A DNA stretch of 64,000 nt from an uncultured beta proteobacterium. Lineage in GTDB: Bacteria; Pseudomonadota; Gammaproteobacteria; Burkholderiales; Burkholderiaceae_C. The DNA is taken from positions 1-64,000 of the forward strand of contig CAIKLM010000122.1 of NCBI GenBank assembly GCA_903828235.1. The letters are read 5' to 3'. A model generated the notes under the pieces. The model searched no databases. It was not told where the DNA came from and saw nothing but the letters and a program-made list of their open reading frames with translations. Positions 20,678 to 29,085 of this stretch are shown piece after piece (position 1 is the first letter of the stretch; each line of letters starts with the position of its first letter). Made by a program: the position numbers and the translations under genes.

Positions 20678-21616
20678 GTGACAACACAAGACACCCCTGG
20701 GGCGGATTCGCGCTACCCACACTTGAACGGCGAAGTTGCGCAAGTCGCCGACCTCGACGCGGCGGCTCGCATCAAGTATCTTCGGCAAGATAGATTTATT
20801 CCGTACAGAGCGGCCAGCGACGCGATGGCGGAATTGGAAGACTTGCTAACCTGGCCAGATACCGTTCGACCACCATGTCGAATGCTGTTGGGCGAGTCCG
20901 CGATGGGCAAGAGCGCAATATTTAAAGAGTTCGAGAGCGATCATCCGGCTTGTGACAACATTGGTGAAGACATGGCACACGTCCCTGTCTTTCGGATGCA
21001 GTTTCCGGAAACAGGAAGCGACGGCATTTACTCGGAGATTATTAGAAAGCTCAATTCAGAACCGGTTACTGCTCCCTCGTCGTCGAAGCTCAGGAGTCTT
21101 GCGCTGAAAATTCTCGATCGTGTCGGCAATCGGGTGCTGATCATCGATGAGATTGCGAACGTCATCACCAAGGACCTCAACAGGCAGACGATCGCGATGA
21201 ACGCAACTAAGTTCATCACGAACGAGATGGAACGGCCAATCGTGCTTGGCGTAACGCCGGATGCCTTCAGGGTCGTCAACAAGGACAAGCACCTCAAGAC
21301 CAGGTTCGAGCCCATCTTCCTTCCGCGTTTCAAGGATGTGACTGGCGACAACGGCGGGAATGACTATCGAGAGTTCCTATTTGGTTTAGAGATGGCACTT
21401 CCACTGCGCAAGCCGAGCGGGTTGGCCACAGACGCGGATACTGCGCACGAGATCATGCTGAGAACGCATGGGATCACAGGCGACATCGTCAAGTTGGTGG
21501 TGGCGTGTGCGAGGCACGTGATTACGTCCGAGGAAGAGTGCATCACTGCTGAAACTGTCAAGAACGTGGTGTGGATGGACGCAGAGACCTTCAGGAAGAA
21601 CTTCGACGCACTCTGA
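20678..21616 (+). CDS. tnsC: TnsC-like AAA+ transposition regulator
   Basis: A 312-residue ATPase that links the target selector to the transposase. Walker A is MLLGESAMGKSAIFKEF (GESAMGKS), Walker B is RVLIIDEIANV, and the arginine-finger region is TRFEPIFLPRF. It is the short form typical of TniB/TnsC in Tn5053/Tn6022-like systems rather than the roughly 550-residue E. coli TnsC. The start is GTG at 20,678 with a GGAG/AGGA ribosome site. The stop overlaps the next start (TGATG). Confidence 0.92.
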   Translation: MTTQDTPGADSRYPHLNGEVAQVADLDAAARIKYLRQDRFIPYRAASDAMAELEDLLTWPDTVRPPCRMLLGESAMGKSAIFKEFESDHPACDNIGEDMAHVPVFRMQFPETGSDGIYSEIIRKLNSEPVTAPSSSKLRSLALKILDRVGNRVLIIDEIANVITKDLNRQTIAMNATKFITNEMERPIVLGVTPDAFRVVNKDKHLKTRFEPIFLPRFKDVTGDNGGNDYREFLFGLEMALPLRKPSGLATDADTAHEIMLRTHGITGDIVKLVVACARHVITSEEECITAETVKNVVWMDAETFRKNFDAL

Positions 21617-22641
21617 TGGCCACGAGCGTCCTGAGCCCGGGCCTTTTGCCGATTCATCCGCAGCCACAGCCGGACGAGTTGTTGAGCGGGTGGATCGTGG
21701 CCGTGGCCCGCGCCAACTGGATGAAGGTGCACAGCCTATGCAACCGGCTGGGCGGGAACCAGAACACGGTTTGGAACCGCGATGTGGATCGGATGGCGCC
21801 ACCGGCCGTCCTCGCCAAGCTGTCCAAGTTGACGGGCGTTCCGGAGGAACGGATTCGCGCGTGCACCTTGGCTCATCTGGCCGAACAGATTGATGTAGAC
21901 CACCATCCGAACGGCAATGCAACGTGGCTCCTGCCTCTGGGTGTATGGCACCGCAAGCGACTGCGGCACGGCGTTCAGTTCTGCCCCATTTGTCTTGGTA
22001 TGGACGAGCGGCCGTACGTTCGTCGATCTTGGCGGTTGGCCTACTACACCGAGTGCGAGCACCACAAAATCTTGCTCATGGATCGTTGCCCCTCGTGCGG
22101 CGACGCCTTCAACTACTTCAGGGGCGAGCTGGGCGTAAGGGCAAAGGTCGAGGCGGAACGGCTGAATCTATGTGTGAAGTGCGGATTCGACCTCTGGGGC
22201 AGCCCGATGGAACGGTTCTACTGGCCAGACTGGCAGCTCACTGTAGCCACTCGGACTTTGCACCTAATGAACAACTTCGGCTGGGCAACGCTTGAGAACA
22301 GGACCTACGAGCCCGCGCACGAGTTGTTGCTCGTGATTCGGCAACTGATCCGGGTGATGTCCTCAGGCAACCGGGCGGGCCAGCTGTACGATGCCGTCGC
22401 CGGGGCGATGTGGCCGGAGGGTTGCGATGTCCTGTCCGAGCGTGGCAGGGACTATGAGCGCAGAAGCGTCTTGGAACGGCACCGACTGTTTGGTATGGCC
22501 GTCTGGCTCCTGATGGATTGGCCGGTACGGTTCGAGCGGGCCTTCCGGTATTCAGGCATTCAACGCAACTCGCTGACGCGCGATATGAAGGTGATCCCAA
22601 CCTGGTACGCCGAGCAGTGCGCCAAGGCGTTGGATTGGTAG
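21616..22641 (+). CDS. tniQ: TniQ/TnsD-type target-site selector
   Basis: A 341-residue zinc-binding TniQ protein. It opens with PIHPQPQPDELLSGWIVAVARANWMKVHSLCNRLGG, the canonical TniQ N-terminus. Cys pairs follow: FCPICLGMD, DRCPSCGDAF and LCVKCGFDL, with the WRLAYYTECEHHKILL motif between them. The C-terminal part after about residue 220 should hold the DNA-binding region recognising the attachment site, here inferred to be comM. The ATG at 21,616 overlaps the tnsC stop by one base. Confidence 0.93.
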   Translation: MATSVLSPGLLPIHPQPQPDELLSGWIVAVARANWMKVHSLCNRLGGNQNTVWNRDVDRMAPPAVLAKLSKLTGVPEERIRACTLAHLAEQIDVDHHPNGNATWLLPLGVWHRKRLRHGVQFCPICLGMDERPYVRRSWRLAYYTECEHHKILLMDRCPSCGDAFNYFRGELGVRAKVEAERLNLCVKCGFDLWGSPMERFYWPDWQLTVATRTLHLMNNFGWATLENRTYEPAHELLLVIRQLIRVMSSGNRAGQLYDAVAGAMWPEGCDVLSERGRDYERRSVLERHRLFGMAVWLLMDWPVRFERAFRYSGIQRNSLTRDMKVIPTWYAEQCAKALDW

Positions 22642-22644
22642 CTC

Positions 22645-23091
22645 ATGCCGATCGCTGCTGTTCTCGCCTGCATTGTCATTGGTGTGACCGATGGGGACAC
22701 GCTCACCGCGCGCTGTGAGAGGGAACATGGGCTCGAAACACTGAGGGTCAGGCTTGCGGAGATCGATGCCCCCGAAAAGGGCCAAGCGTTTGGGAACCTC
22801 AGCAAGCAGCACTTGGCCGAGTTTTGCACTGGCAAGCATGCAGATGTTGCCGCCATCGGAAAGGACCGCTACCTGCGAACTGTGGCGCACGTCTCCTGCG
22901 ACAAAGTCGACGCCAGCACAGAGCAAGTACGCGCCGGGATGGCGTGGGTGTTCGACCGCTATGTGACCGACCGAAGCTTGTACTACGTTCAGGACGCCGC
23001 GCGTTCAGCGCATGTGGGCCTCTGGGCGGACCCTCAGGCCACAGCGCCCTGGGCTTGGCGCGCGTCGAAAGCGCCAAGCGGGAGGCCTTGA
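22645..23091 (+). CDS. SNase-like thermonuclease family protein
   Basis: A 148-residue protein of the staphylococcal nuclease superfamily. VTDGDTLTARC supplies the Ca-binding Asp pair, RVRLAEIDAPEKGQAFG gives the catalytic Arg and Glu, and KDRYLRTVAHV gives the second Arg, so the active site appears complete. AGMAWVFDRY and AHVGLWADPQATAPWAWR are further family markers. The N-terminus is only weakly hydrophobic, so secretion is uncertain. It begins 3 bp after the tniQ stop, suggesting co-expression with transposition genes. Its role there is unknown. Confidence 0.88.
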   Translation: MPIAAVLACIVIGVTDGDTLTARCEREHGLETLRVRLAEIDAPEKGQAFGNLSKQHLAEFCTGKHADVAAIGKDRYLRTVAHVSCDKVDASTEQVRAGMAWVFDRYVTDRSLYYVQDAARSAHVGLWADPQATAPWAWRASKAPSGRP

Positions 23092-23695
23092 ATGACACGA
23101 GCCATACGACTGGTAGTCATTGTCCGTTAACTGAGTGGTCAGCGCGCGGCTCAGGGTCAGCAGTCGGCCGTCTCACCGAACACACGGCTGCGCGTCGGCA
23201 GATCGTTTCTCGTGCGATGGCCGCGTGGCGATGCGTCTCCGACGACACGGCACCACCAGGCCTGGCGGAAGGATCCGTAGTTGCGGCCTGAGCGCACCTC
23301 CTGCAGCCCCACCACCAAACAAGGAGCCGCTCTTGATGGTGGTGACACGCGCTTGATCGAGCGGAGGCATCGCGCACCCTGACAGACAGGCCTGGGCGCA
23401 CGACACCCGCAATCACTGGCGGGTTGCGGCTGCCGCTGCGCCACCCCGGTCGGCCAGGGCTCACCCAGAGGAGCCCCACGTACTGGTTCAGCCGCGAGAA
23501 CATCCCCGCGATCACGTTTTATCCCTCGGCATCGAAGCCCCACCGCGTCGACCAGCTTGCTGGATAAGCATACAGATCAAGTCGGGCGTGCTGCCGGGTT
23601 CCCAAGGTGCCACGCGTCGTGCATATGAGTTGCATAAAGATACTTCTTTCTCCACATGGCGCATCCGTTCGCCTATGCTTCGCTCAACGGTGCAG
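23092..23695. other. Gene-free stretch between transposition module and cargo
   Basis: About 600 bp in which no convincing gene is seen on either strand. Reading frames present have unnatural composition and lack ribosome sites. It includes short inverted arrangements such as CCACCACC/GGTGGTGG around 23,310-23,340. The last 100 bp become AT-richer just before the next gene (TGCATAAAGATACTTC), which is the likely promoter area for the 23,696 operon. Confidence 0.5.
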
Positions 23696-24472
23696 ATGGA
23701 GCGCATGGTGGCAACGAAGACGCTGAAGACGGTCCCCAAAATCTCGGTGAAGATTTGGCGGCCGATCATCGAGAAGCTTGATCAGAAGATCGAGACCGCG
23801 TGCCTGCGCAGGGACGCCTACCTCGCCAAGGTCCTCGAAACCGAACTGGACTGGCTGGACCAGGAGGTGTCGATCCCGAACTCCAAAGCAAGCTACGACT
23901 ACGTGTTCGAGCGGCTGGACCAGCTCGATCGCAAGCTCGTGAGCCTGGCGCTGCCGCCGGAGCTGACCCAGCACCTGAACGAAATCTGCGCTCGCAAGCG
24001 CATCGTGCGGGACGCCTTCTTCAATCGCGTGTTCCTGCTTCTTGCGGCGTCACCGAAGGTGGTCGACACCCTGCTGTTCGACGACAACGCATCGCGCTGG
24101 CGGACCGAGGTCTGGAGCGAGAACAAGCACGACGGCCCGTTCTTCCAGAACGGCTTCTACCCGCTCGAACCGATGATCGACCCGTTCTGGGCCGTCCGGT
24201 GCGGCCTGCAGATGTTCGCGGACGACTCCAGCTTGGAGGATTACGTCGAGCCCTCGATGGGTCAAACCATCCGGTTGCAGATGTCGCTGGCAGGCGAGCC
24301 GATGCCGGCCGACAGCCTCTACACCACCATCTTCGAGCAGAAGGTGATGGGTCACGACCTTCACGGGCTGAGCTGCTTCTTCCCGGACTGGCGCATTCCG
24401 AACCATGACGCCGCGAAGGCGCACAAGCTGAAGCTCGACGAAATCCTCGGCGACCTGAAAGCGATGCCATGA
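23696..24472 (+). CDS. Tandem ribbon-helix-helix-like protein of unknown function
   Basis: A 258-residue protein, or 255 if the ATG at 23,705 is used. Two segments resemble ribbon-helix-helix DNA-binding units: PKISVKIWRPIIEKLDQKIETACLRRDAYLAKVLETEL (about residues 15-52) and LVSLALPPELTQHLNEICARKRIVRDAFFNRVFLLLAAS (about 83-121). The C-terminal half is acidic and aromatic and not recognised. The stop overlaps the next gene by ATGA. It may be a regulator of the three-gene operon or of the cargo. Family not identified from sequence alone. Confidence 0.7.
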   Translation: MERMVATKTLKTVPKISVKIWRPIIEKLDQKIETACLRRDAYLAKVLETELDWLDQEVSIPNSKASYDYVFERLDQLDRKLVSLALPPELTQHLNEICARKRIVRDAFFNRVFLLLAASPKVVDTLLFDDNASRWRTEVWSENKHDGPFFQNGFYPLEPMIDPFWAVRCGLQMFADDSSLEDYVEPSMGQTIRLQMSLAGEPMPADSLYTTIFEQKVMGHDLHGLSCFFPDWRIPNHDAAKAHKLKLDEILGDLKAMP

Positions 24473-24741
24473 ACACCAGACACGCAGAGGTTCGCGCCCA
24501 GCAGCGCGGCATTCCACCCATGGTCGATCAGCTGCTCGACCTGTACGGGCAAGAGGAGCACGACGGGCGCGGCGCCGTGGTGCTCTACCTGAACAGGGAC
24601 AGCATTCGAAGCATGGAGCGCGACCTTGGTCGCCGCCCCGTCGCCCGACTGGCCGAGTGGTTCGATGCCTACAAGGTAAGGACCACCGACGGCCGCACGA
24701 TCACCGTGGGTCACCGCACCCGCCGCCTGTGGAGGAAGTGA
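24469..24741 (+). CDS. Small conserved hypothetical protein
   Basis: A 90-residue basic protein: MNTRHAEVRAQQRGIPPMVDQLLDLYG, later YKVRTTDGRTITVGHRTRRLWRK. The HAxxRxQQRGIP opening and the TVGHRTRR close recall a small family seen on betaproteobacterial mobile elements, possibly RNase-like or toxin-like, but no catalytic residues can be claimed. Its start overlaps the upstream stop by 4 bp and its stop overlaps the next start by 1 bp, so it is translationally coupled to both neighbours. Confidence 0.68.
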   Translation: MNTRHAEVRAQQRGIPPMVDQLLDLYGQEEHDGRGAVVLYLNRDSIRSMERDLGRRPVARLAEWFDAYKVRTTDGRTITVGHRTRRLWRK

Positions 24742-25301
24742 TGCAACAGCAACCCAACACCGTCGTTCAACCCCAGCCCGCCTTCCCTATCCGGGAACTG
24801 GAGCAGATCGAGTCCGCGATCCAGGCCTCGCAGACTTGGCTAGCCACGCTGCAGCAGCGCAGAGACGCGCTTACCTCAGAGCTGGAGCGGATCACGAGGC
24901 CGCTGGTGATTCCAGCAAAGCCCCGACCGAAGACGATTGGGCCGGGCCTGGAGTACCGGGGTGAGATGACCACGCACTGGAACTACATCGACATCCACAT
25001 CGATCTGCTGCGTCGGCTGTGGGTGGATTTCACGGATCGGCGCGAGGTGATGGCGAGGGCGATGGGGATGCACGGGACCACGCGAGCCTACGTGGCAAAG
25101 ACGCAGCCCGAGCTGTTCCCGGGACAGTCAGTGGTTTTCGCGCAGCGTTACAGCCGAACGCTGGTGGAAGGCTGGTACGTCGATACCAACCTCAACAAGG
25201 AACGCATGCGGCGCATCCTGCCGGCGGCGGTTGCGGCGGCGGGCTTGAAGTGGGGGACCGACGTGCGGGCGTTTTGGCGGGCAACACCGGTTCAGGCTTG
25301 A
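24741..25301 (+). CDS. Hypothetical protein with N-terminal coiled coil
   Basis: A 186-residue protein. Residues about 15-50 (IRELEQIESAIQASQTWLATLQQRRDALTSELERI) form a likely coiled coil. The middle part reads YRGEMTTHWNYIDIHIDLLRRLWVDFTDRREVMARAMGMHG, and the C-terminus YVDTNLNKERMRRILPAAVAAAGLKWG. No known catalytic motif is seen. The start ATG overlaps the upstream stop (TGATG). Last gene of the three-gene operon with the tandem ribbon-helix-helix protein. Confidence 0.66.
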   Translation: MQQQPNTVVQPQPAFPIRELEQIESAIQASQTWLATLQQRRDALTSELERITRPLVIPAKPRPKTIGPGLEYRGEMTTHWNYIDIHIDLLRRLWVDFTDRREVMARAMGMHGTTRAYVAKTQPELFPGQSVVFAQRYSRTLVEGWYVDTNLNKERMRRILPAAVAAAGLKWGTDVRAFWRATPVQA

Positions 25302-25438
25302 ACGAAGGCGGCATCGCCTGCCAGTTGTCGGGATGCCCGCTGCATGGCGACCGCAAGGCGTCTCGCAAGAGGAAATGGCCATGCACTTCTGCAGTTCGTG
25401 TGTAGCCCCCTGCTAGCATGGCTGCAAGGGAAGAGGGA

Positions 25439-27784
25439 ATGGCAACTGCGAAAAATCCGCGACTGGAAAAGCTTATCAAGGTATTCTGCGAAGCTCCCGG
25501 GGCTGAGCGGAATCTGTACGACAGCCTGAAGAAGCTGCTCACCGATCCAGCATCGCCATCGCGCTGCGATGTCGGCAGTATCGTGATCGACTCGCCAATC
25601 CCTGGGACGCGCTGCGCGCCAGACTTGACGCTCTATCTAATGGGCGACAAGGGCAAGCCGATGGTGACGGCGTCCCATGTCTTCGCATCGATCGAGGTCA
25701 AGCGCGGCAACCACCTCGCCAAGGCCGAAGCGAGCGTGCTCGCCGAGAAGTGGAAGTACATCACCTCGACGACGAGGCACTTCTACCTTATCGATCAGAA
25801 GCGTGTCATCCGGTACCAGGTCGATCCAGGCGGCGAGGTTCGAAACCGCCTTGCATGGACCTGGTCGCGCCTGGGGCAAGACGACCTCTTCATCAAAGCC
25901 TTCGGTCCGATCAGCTCTGACTTCGCGCGCGTTTCGTCAGCGATCGAAGCCTTCAAGCTGGGGGTCACTGGGTTTGCCTACGTCGATGTCGAGGACACGA
26001 CGAGGCGGGAATTCATCGACGCTGTTCGAGTTGCGGCCAGCACGATTCGTGAAGCCGTCGAGGTCGTTGTGCGTGACGTCCTCATCGGACAGGTACGCAC
26101 GGCGCGTGGTGCGCTCGATGCGCTGAGAGAACAGTGGGGCGACTGGAAGCTCACCTGGACCGACGCAACGTTGCCGCAGGTCAGCTACGCGAAGGCGTCC
26201 GCGCTTCATGGCGAAGAGTTGCTCGCCTATGAAAACGCAGTCGACCGCGTGGTGTTGGCCATCGAGCCCTACGTCTCGGCGCTCAAGCTTGAGACGGTCG
26301 TTCTTCCCCGCACTGCGTACCGAATGGGCTTCGACGAGCCGGTCTCGCTGCTGTCCGAGTTGAAGGACAGGAAGGGGAAGATGACCTCGGCCGGCAAAGC
26401 GATCGACTCGCTCGGCTACGAGACCGCATCGATGATCCTGTCGCGGATGCTGATGGTGCGCTTCGCCGAGGACCATGGGCTTCTCAAGCGCTACATCTGC
26501 AACGGCGGCATCGAGCAGTTCTCCAAGTTCGCCGAGCACTTCAACATCGGGGCCCAGGGCCTGCTGCGCGAGGTGTATCGAAAGGCGCGCGACCTGTACT
26601 CCAGCGTCTTCTCGGCCGAGGCGCTGGACTGGGCGGTGCAGGGCGACGACCCGACGCTCAGCGATGCGCTGCTTCACGCGATGTGGCTGCTGTCGCGCTG
26701 GAACTTCAAAACGGTCAAGGGCGACATCCTCGCTGGGGTCTACGACAAGTACCTCGATGTGGCCAAGCGCCGCGCTCTCGGCGAGGTCTACACACGCCCG
26801 GAAATCTGCCGCTACATGCTTGCGCGCTGCAACGCCAAGCCGGCAGACACCGTCCTCGATCCCGCGTGCGGCTCCGGAACCTTCTTGGTGGAGCACCTTC
26901 ACGAGCAACTGGAACGGCTTCGATCGTCCAACGCGCTGAACGTCGAAGCCGTTCAAAGCGTGCTGCAGCGCATCTACGGACTGGACATCAATCCGTTCTC
27001 CGTCGTGCTGTCCCAGATTCAGATGCTGTGGCAATTGCTGGACGTGTTCGCCTACCTGACTCCGGACGAGCAGAAGAACACTGCCAAGGCGCTGATCCCG
27101 CACATCATGATCGAGGGCGGGCACACGTCGCTGGACGCCTACGACCAGCCGATGGAGGCGCAGGGCGAGCGAGAACTCGATCTCGGGCAGGCTGACAGCG
27201 GCGGCGCCAAATTCTCGGGCGCCTTCGGCACGCAGGTGCGGCGCCGGCTCAAGGCAATTGCGACCGGGCAGTACGACGTGGTCGTTGCAAACCCGCCCTA
27301 CGTTCGCGCGCACCGCCTGGCGCTCGATGAGCGGACCAAGAAGGCGTACGGCCGGATCATGTTCGGACAGGTCGACCTGTACTGTATGTTCCTGTACAGG
27401 GCGCTTCGCACCTGGTTGAAGCCCGGAGGTCGGACAGCCTTCATCATCCCGATCGCCGTCCTCGAAGCGGGCTATGCGGAGGGCCTGCGCGGCGTGCTCG
27501 CCGAGTACAAGATCATCGAACTCGTTGACCTCGAAGCGTTGCGCAAGCTAACGTTTCGAGGCGTGAAGAAGCAGACCATCATCATCGTGTTGGAGAACAC
27601 ACCAGCGACAGACGATGATCTGGTCACGATGCGGATCGCGGGCACTGAGTGTTATGACAGTGCCACTGATCGCATCGATCTCAACCGCGCGACAACTTCG
27701 CAGATCAAACGGAGGCACCTGTTGGTAGAGAGCTACTTCGGCGCCGTTGCCGACGACGAAGAAGCTGACGGAGGTGCTGCATGA
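25439..27784 (+). CDS. N6-adenine DNA methyltransferase with PD-(D/E)xK-like N-terminus
   Basis: A 781-residue protein. The N-terminal region contains CAPDLTLYLMG followed by VFASIEVKRGNH, a PD...ExK arrangement like restriction nucleases. The middle is helical. The methyltransferase domain has motif I TVLDPACGSGTFLVEHL (about residues 470-486), RIYGLDINPFSV, and the catalytic NPPY (VVANPPYVRAHRL, about residue 616). It lacks an obvious target-recognition region, which seems to be in the next gene. It resembles a type IIG/Eco57I-like or BcgI-like restriction-modification enzyme. ATG 25,439 has a better ribosome site than the ATG at 25,418. Confidence 0.87.
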   Translation: MATAKNPRLEKLIKVFCEAPGAERNLYDSLKKLLTDPASPSRCDVGSIVIDSPIPGTRCAPDLTLYLMGDKGKPMVTASHVFASIEVKRGNHLAKAEASVLAEKWKYITSTTRHFYLIDQKRVIRYQVDPGGEVRNRLAWTWSRLGQDDLFIKAFGPISSDFARVSSAIEAFKLGVTGFAYVDVEDTTRREFIDAVRVAASTIREAVEVVVRDVLIGQVRTARGALDALREQWGDWKLTWTDATLPQVSYAKASALHGEELLAYENAVDRVVLAIEPYVSALKLETVVLPRTAYRMGFDEPVSLLSELKDRKGKMTSAGKAIDSLGYETASMILSRMLMVRFAEDHGLLKRYICNGGIEQFSKFAEHFNIGAQGLLREVYRKARDLYSSVFSAEALDWAVQGDDPTLSDALLHAMWLLSRWNFKTVKGDILAGVYDKYLDVAKRRALGEVYTRPEICRYMLARCNAKPADTVLDPACGSGTFLVEHLHEQLERLRSSNALNVEAVQSVLQRIYGLDINPFSVVLSQIQMLWQLLDVFAYLTPDEQKNTAKALIPHIMIEGGHTSLDAYDQPMEAQGERELDLGQADSGGAKFSGAFGTQVRRRLKAIATGQYDVVVANPPYVRAHRLALDERTKKAYGRIMFGQVDLYCMFLYRALRTWLKPGGRTAFIIPIAVLEAGYAEGLRGVLAEYKIIELVDLEALRKLTFRGVKKQTIIIVLENTPATDDDLVTMRIAGTECYDSATDRIDLNRATTSQIKRRHLLVESYFGAVADDEEADGGAA

Positions 27785-29016
27785 ACTGGATGACCAGCAA
27801 GGTCCAGGGCGGCGATGTTGAAATCCTCGTGAAGCTCGGCGCTGGCGCAAAACTGAGGGACTACATCCAGACCGTTTACCGCAAGGTGCGAGGAGCAGAC
27901 AGAGGGGCAGTGGCCGCTGAGATTCCCTTGGGTGCTGGCCAGTTCGACTGGCAGGCTCGCAAGCTGGTCGGGATGGGGATGAAGCCGAGCGGGAAGAAGA
28001 TGTTCACGCCGACTGGCCGTGCGTTCTATCGTGGCCTGAACGTGTTTCCCGGGCGGTTGATCGGAGAACCCGCTGCGTTCTGGGACGGAACGGTTCAGCC
28101 TGCCGAGATTCGGACCTACAAGTACGACGCCTTGTTCGTTCACGAGCGCCTATTTGTTGCTCGTGAGATGTCGGAGCTGCCTACGGTCGCTCCAGTGCCA
28201 CGGAACGTGGTCTTCAATAACAAGGTCAACCTGATCCAGTTGAACGTGGAATTCCCGCTCAATGGATGGGTGTTGTCGAGACCGGTGATGTTTGTCGCGG
28301 CGACCTGCCTTCGATCGACCATCATCGAAGACCTGGGTTGTCATTGGTACCCCAAGTCACTTGGCTTGCTTCCCATGCCGGCGGAGGTCACCGACGAGCT
28401 TCGCGAACAGCTCCTGGCTGCAACCGCGACCCTGATTGAGAAGGACGACAACCTCGCCGATCGGTGGCGTCACGTCGAAGCGCTGTTGGCAAGTTCGACA
28501 AGCCAGTCCGTCAGCCAACTGATCGCTTCGGGATCATCGCTGGTAGATGGGTTTGTGCTTCCAGTACACGAACCGGACGATGCACTCCCCGACGACATCG
28601 AGATGACCGAGACAGGGCTCCAGGGCGACGGCGGAGCGTTCCAACTGACGGTACCGAACGCCGATCTTCGCGCGGTCCTTTGGTACATGATCGACCGTAC
28701 GCGATTGGCTGACGACGCAGAGGTACCTGTTGCCTATGTCGGAGCCTGTCCGGTCCCGGCAAACATCGGCGAGGTCGGCTCAGCGATCAGGGCAGCGCAT
28801 GAGTCGAGCGCGCAAAGCGAGTTTGACGCAGCGCGGGACGCGTTGGATCGCATCGCGGCGACGGCGCTGGACCTTACCGAAGACCAGTTGGCATACATCT
28901 GTCAGCGGTTCAGGGACGATCCCTTTCTGTCGCAGATTCGGCCGATGTGGGCTCACCGTGGGCTGCACGTCCAAGGATTCAAAGACAACTCGTCCGAGGA
29001 TCGCGGTACCAGCTGA
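27781..29016 (+). CDS. Putative target-recognition partner of the methyltransferase
   Basis: A 411-residue protein overlapping the methyltransferase stop by 4 bp (ATGA). The region LNVEFPLNGWVLSRPVMFVAATCLRSTIIEDLGCHWYPKSLGLLPMPAEV looks like the end of a target-recognition domain in N6-adenine methyltransferases, where short strands precede a Leu-Pro-x-Pro element. No methyltransferase motifs are present. This suggests that the C-terminal recognition half of a single-chain enzyme is encoded as a separate polypeptide. A specificity role is inferred; it does not show the internal repeat symmetry of type I HsdS. Confidence 0.6.
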   Translation: MNWMTSKVQGGDVEILVKLGAGAKLRDYIQTVYRKVRGADRGAVAAEIPLGAGQFDWQARKLVGMGMKPSGKKMFTPTGRAFYRGLNVFPGRLIGEPAAFWDGTVQPAEIRTYKYDALFVHERLFVAREMSELPTVAPVPRNVVFNNKVNLIQLNVEFPLNGWVLSRPVMFVAATCLRSTIIEDLGCHWYPKSLGLLPMPAEVTDELREQLLAATATLIEKDDNLADRWRHVEALLASSTSQSVSQLIASGSSLVDGFVLPVHEPDDALPDDIEMTETGLQGDGGAFQLTVPNADLRAVLWYMIDRTRLADDAEVPVAYVGACPVPANIGEVGSAIRAAHESSAQSEFDAARDALDRIAATALDLTEDQLAYICQRFRDDPFLSQIRPMWAHRGLHVQGFKDNSSEDRGTS

Positions 29017-29085
29017 CCTCACACCTACTACGTGGTGGTGAGCGGTCTAATTGCACGCGGGGCGTGTAAGGGAGAGTGAATCGTC

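Larger units (their letters stand above)
17940..22641 (+). mobile_element. Tn7-like transposon: left end and transposition module, inserted in comM
   Basis: The four-gene operon tnsA-tnsB-tnsC-tniQ begins about 45 bp from the point where comM is broken. This layout (TnsA-type endonuclease, DDE transposase, AAA regulator, TniQ/TnsD target selector) defines Tn7-like elements. Insertion in comM is known for the Tn6022/AbaR family in Acinetobacter. Base composition of the module is visibly lower in GC than the core genome to its left. Only the core is delimited here; the right end was not found and the element may extend past base 64,000. Confidence 0.88.

Noticed and set aside
17940..23091. CRISPR-associated transposon possibility
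   Set aside because: No Cas genes and no repeat-spacer array are visible, so guide-RNA targeting is not supported; TniQ-type attachment-site targeting suffices.
23117..23515. Possible 132-residue minus-strand gene in the cargo gap
   Set aside because: Unnatural Arg/Ser/Ala/Pro-rich composition, no ribosome site and no family; treated as non-coding.
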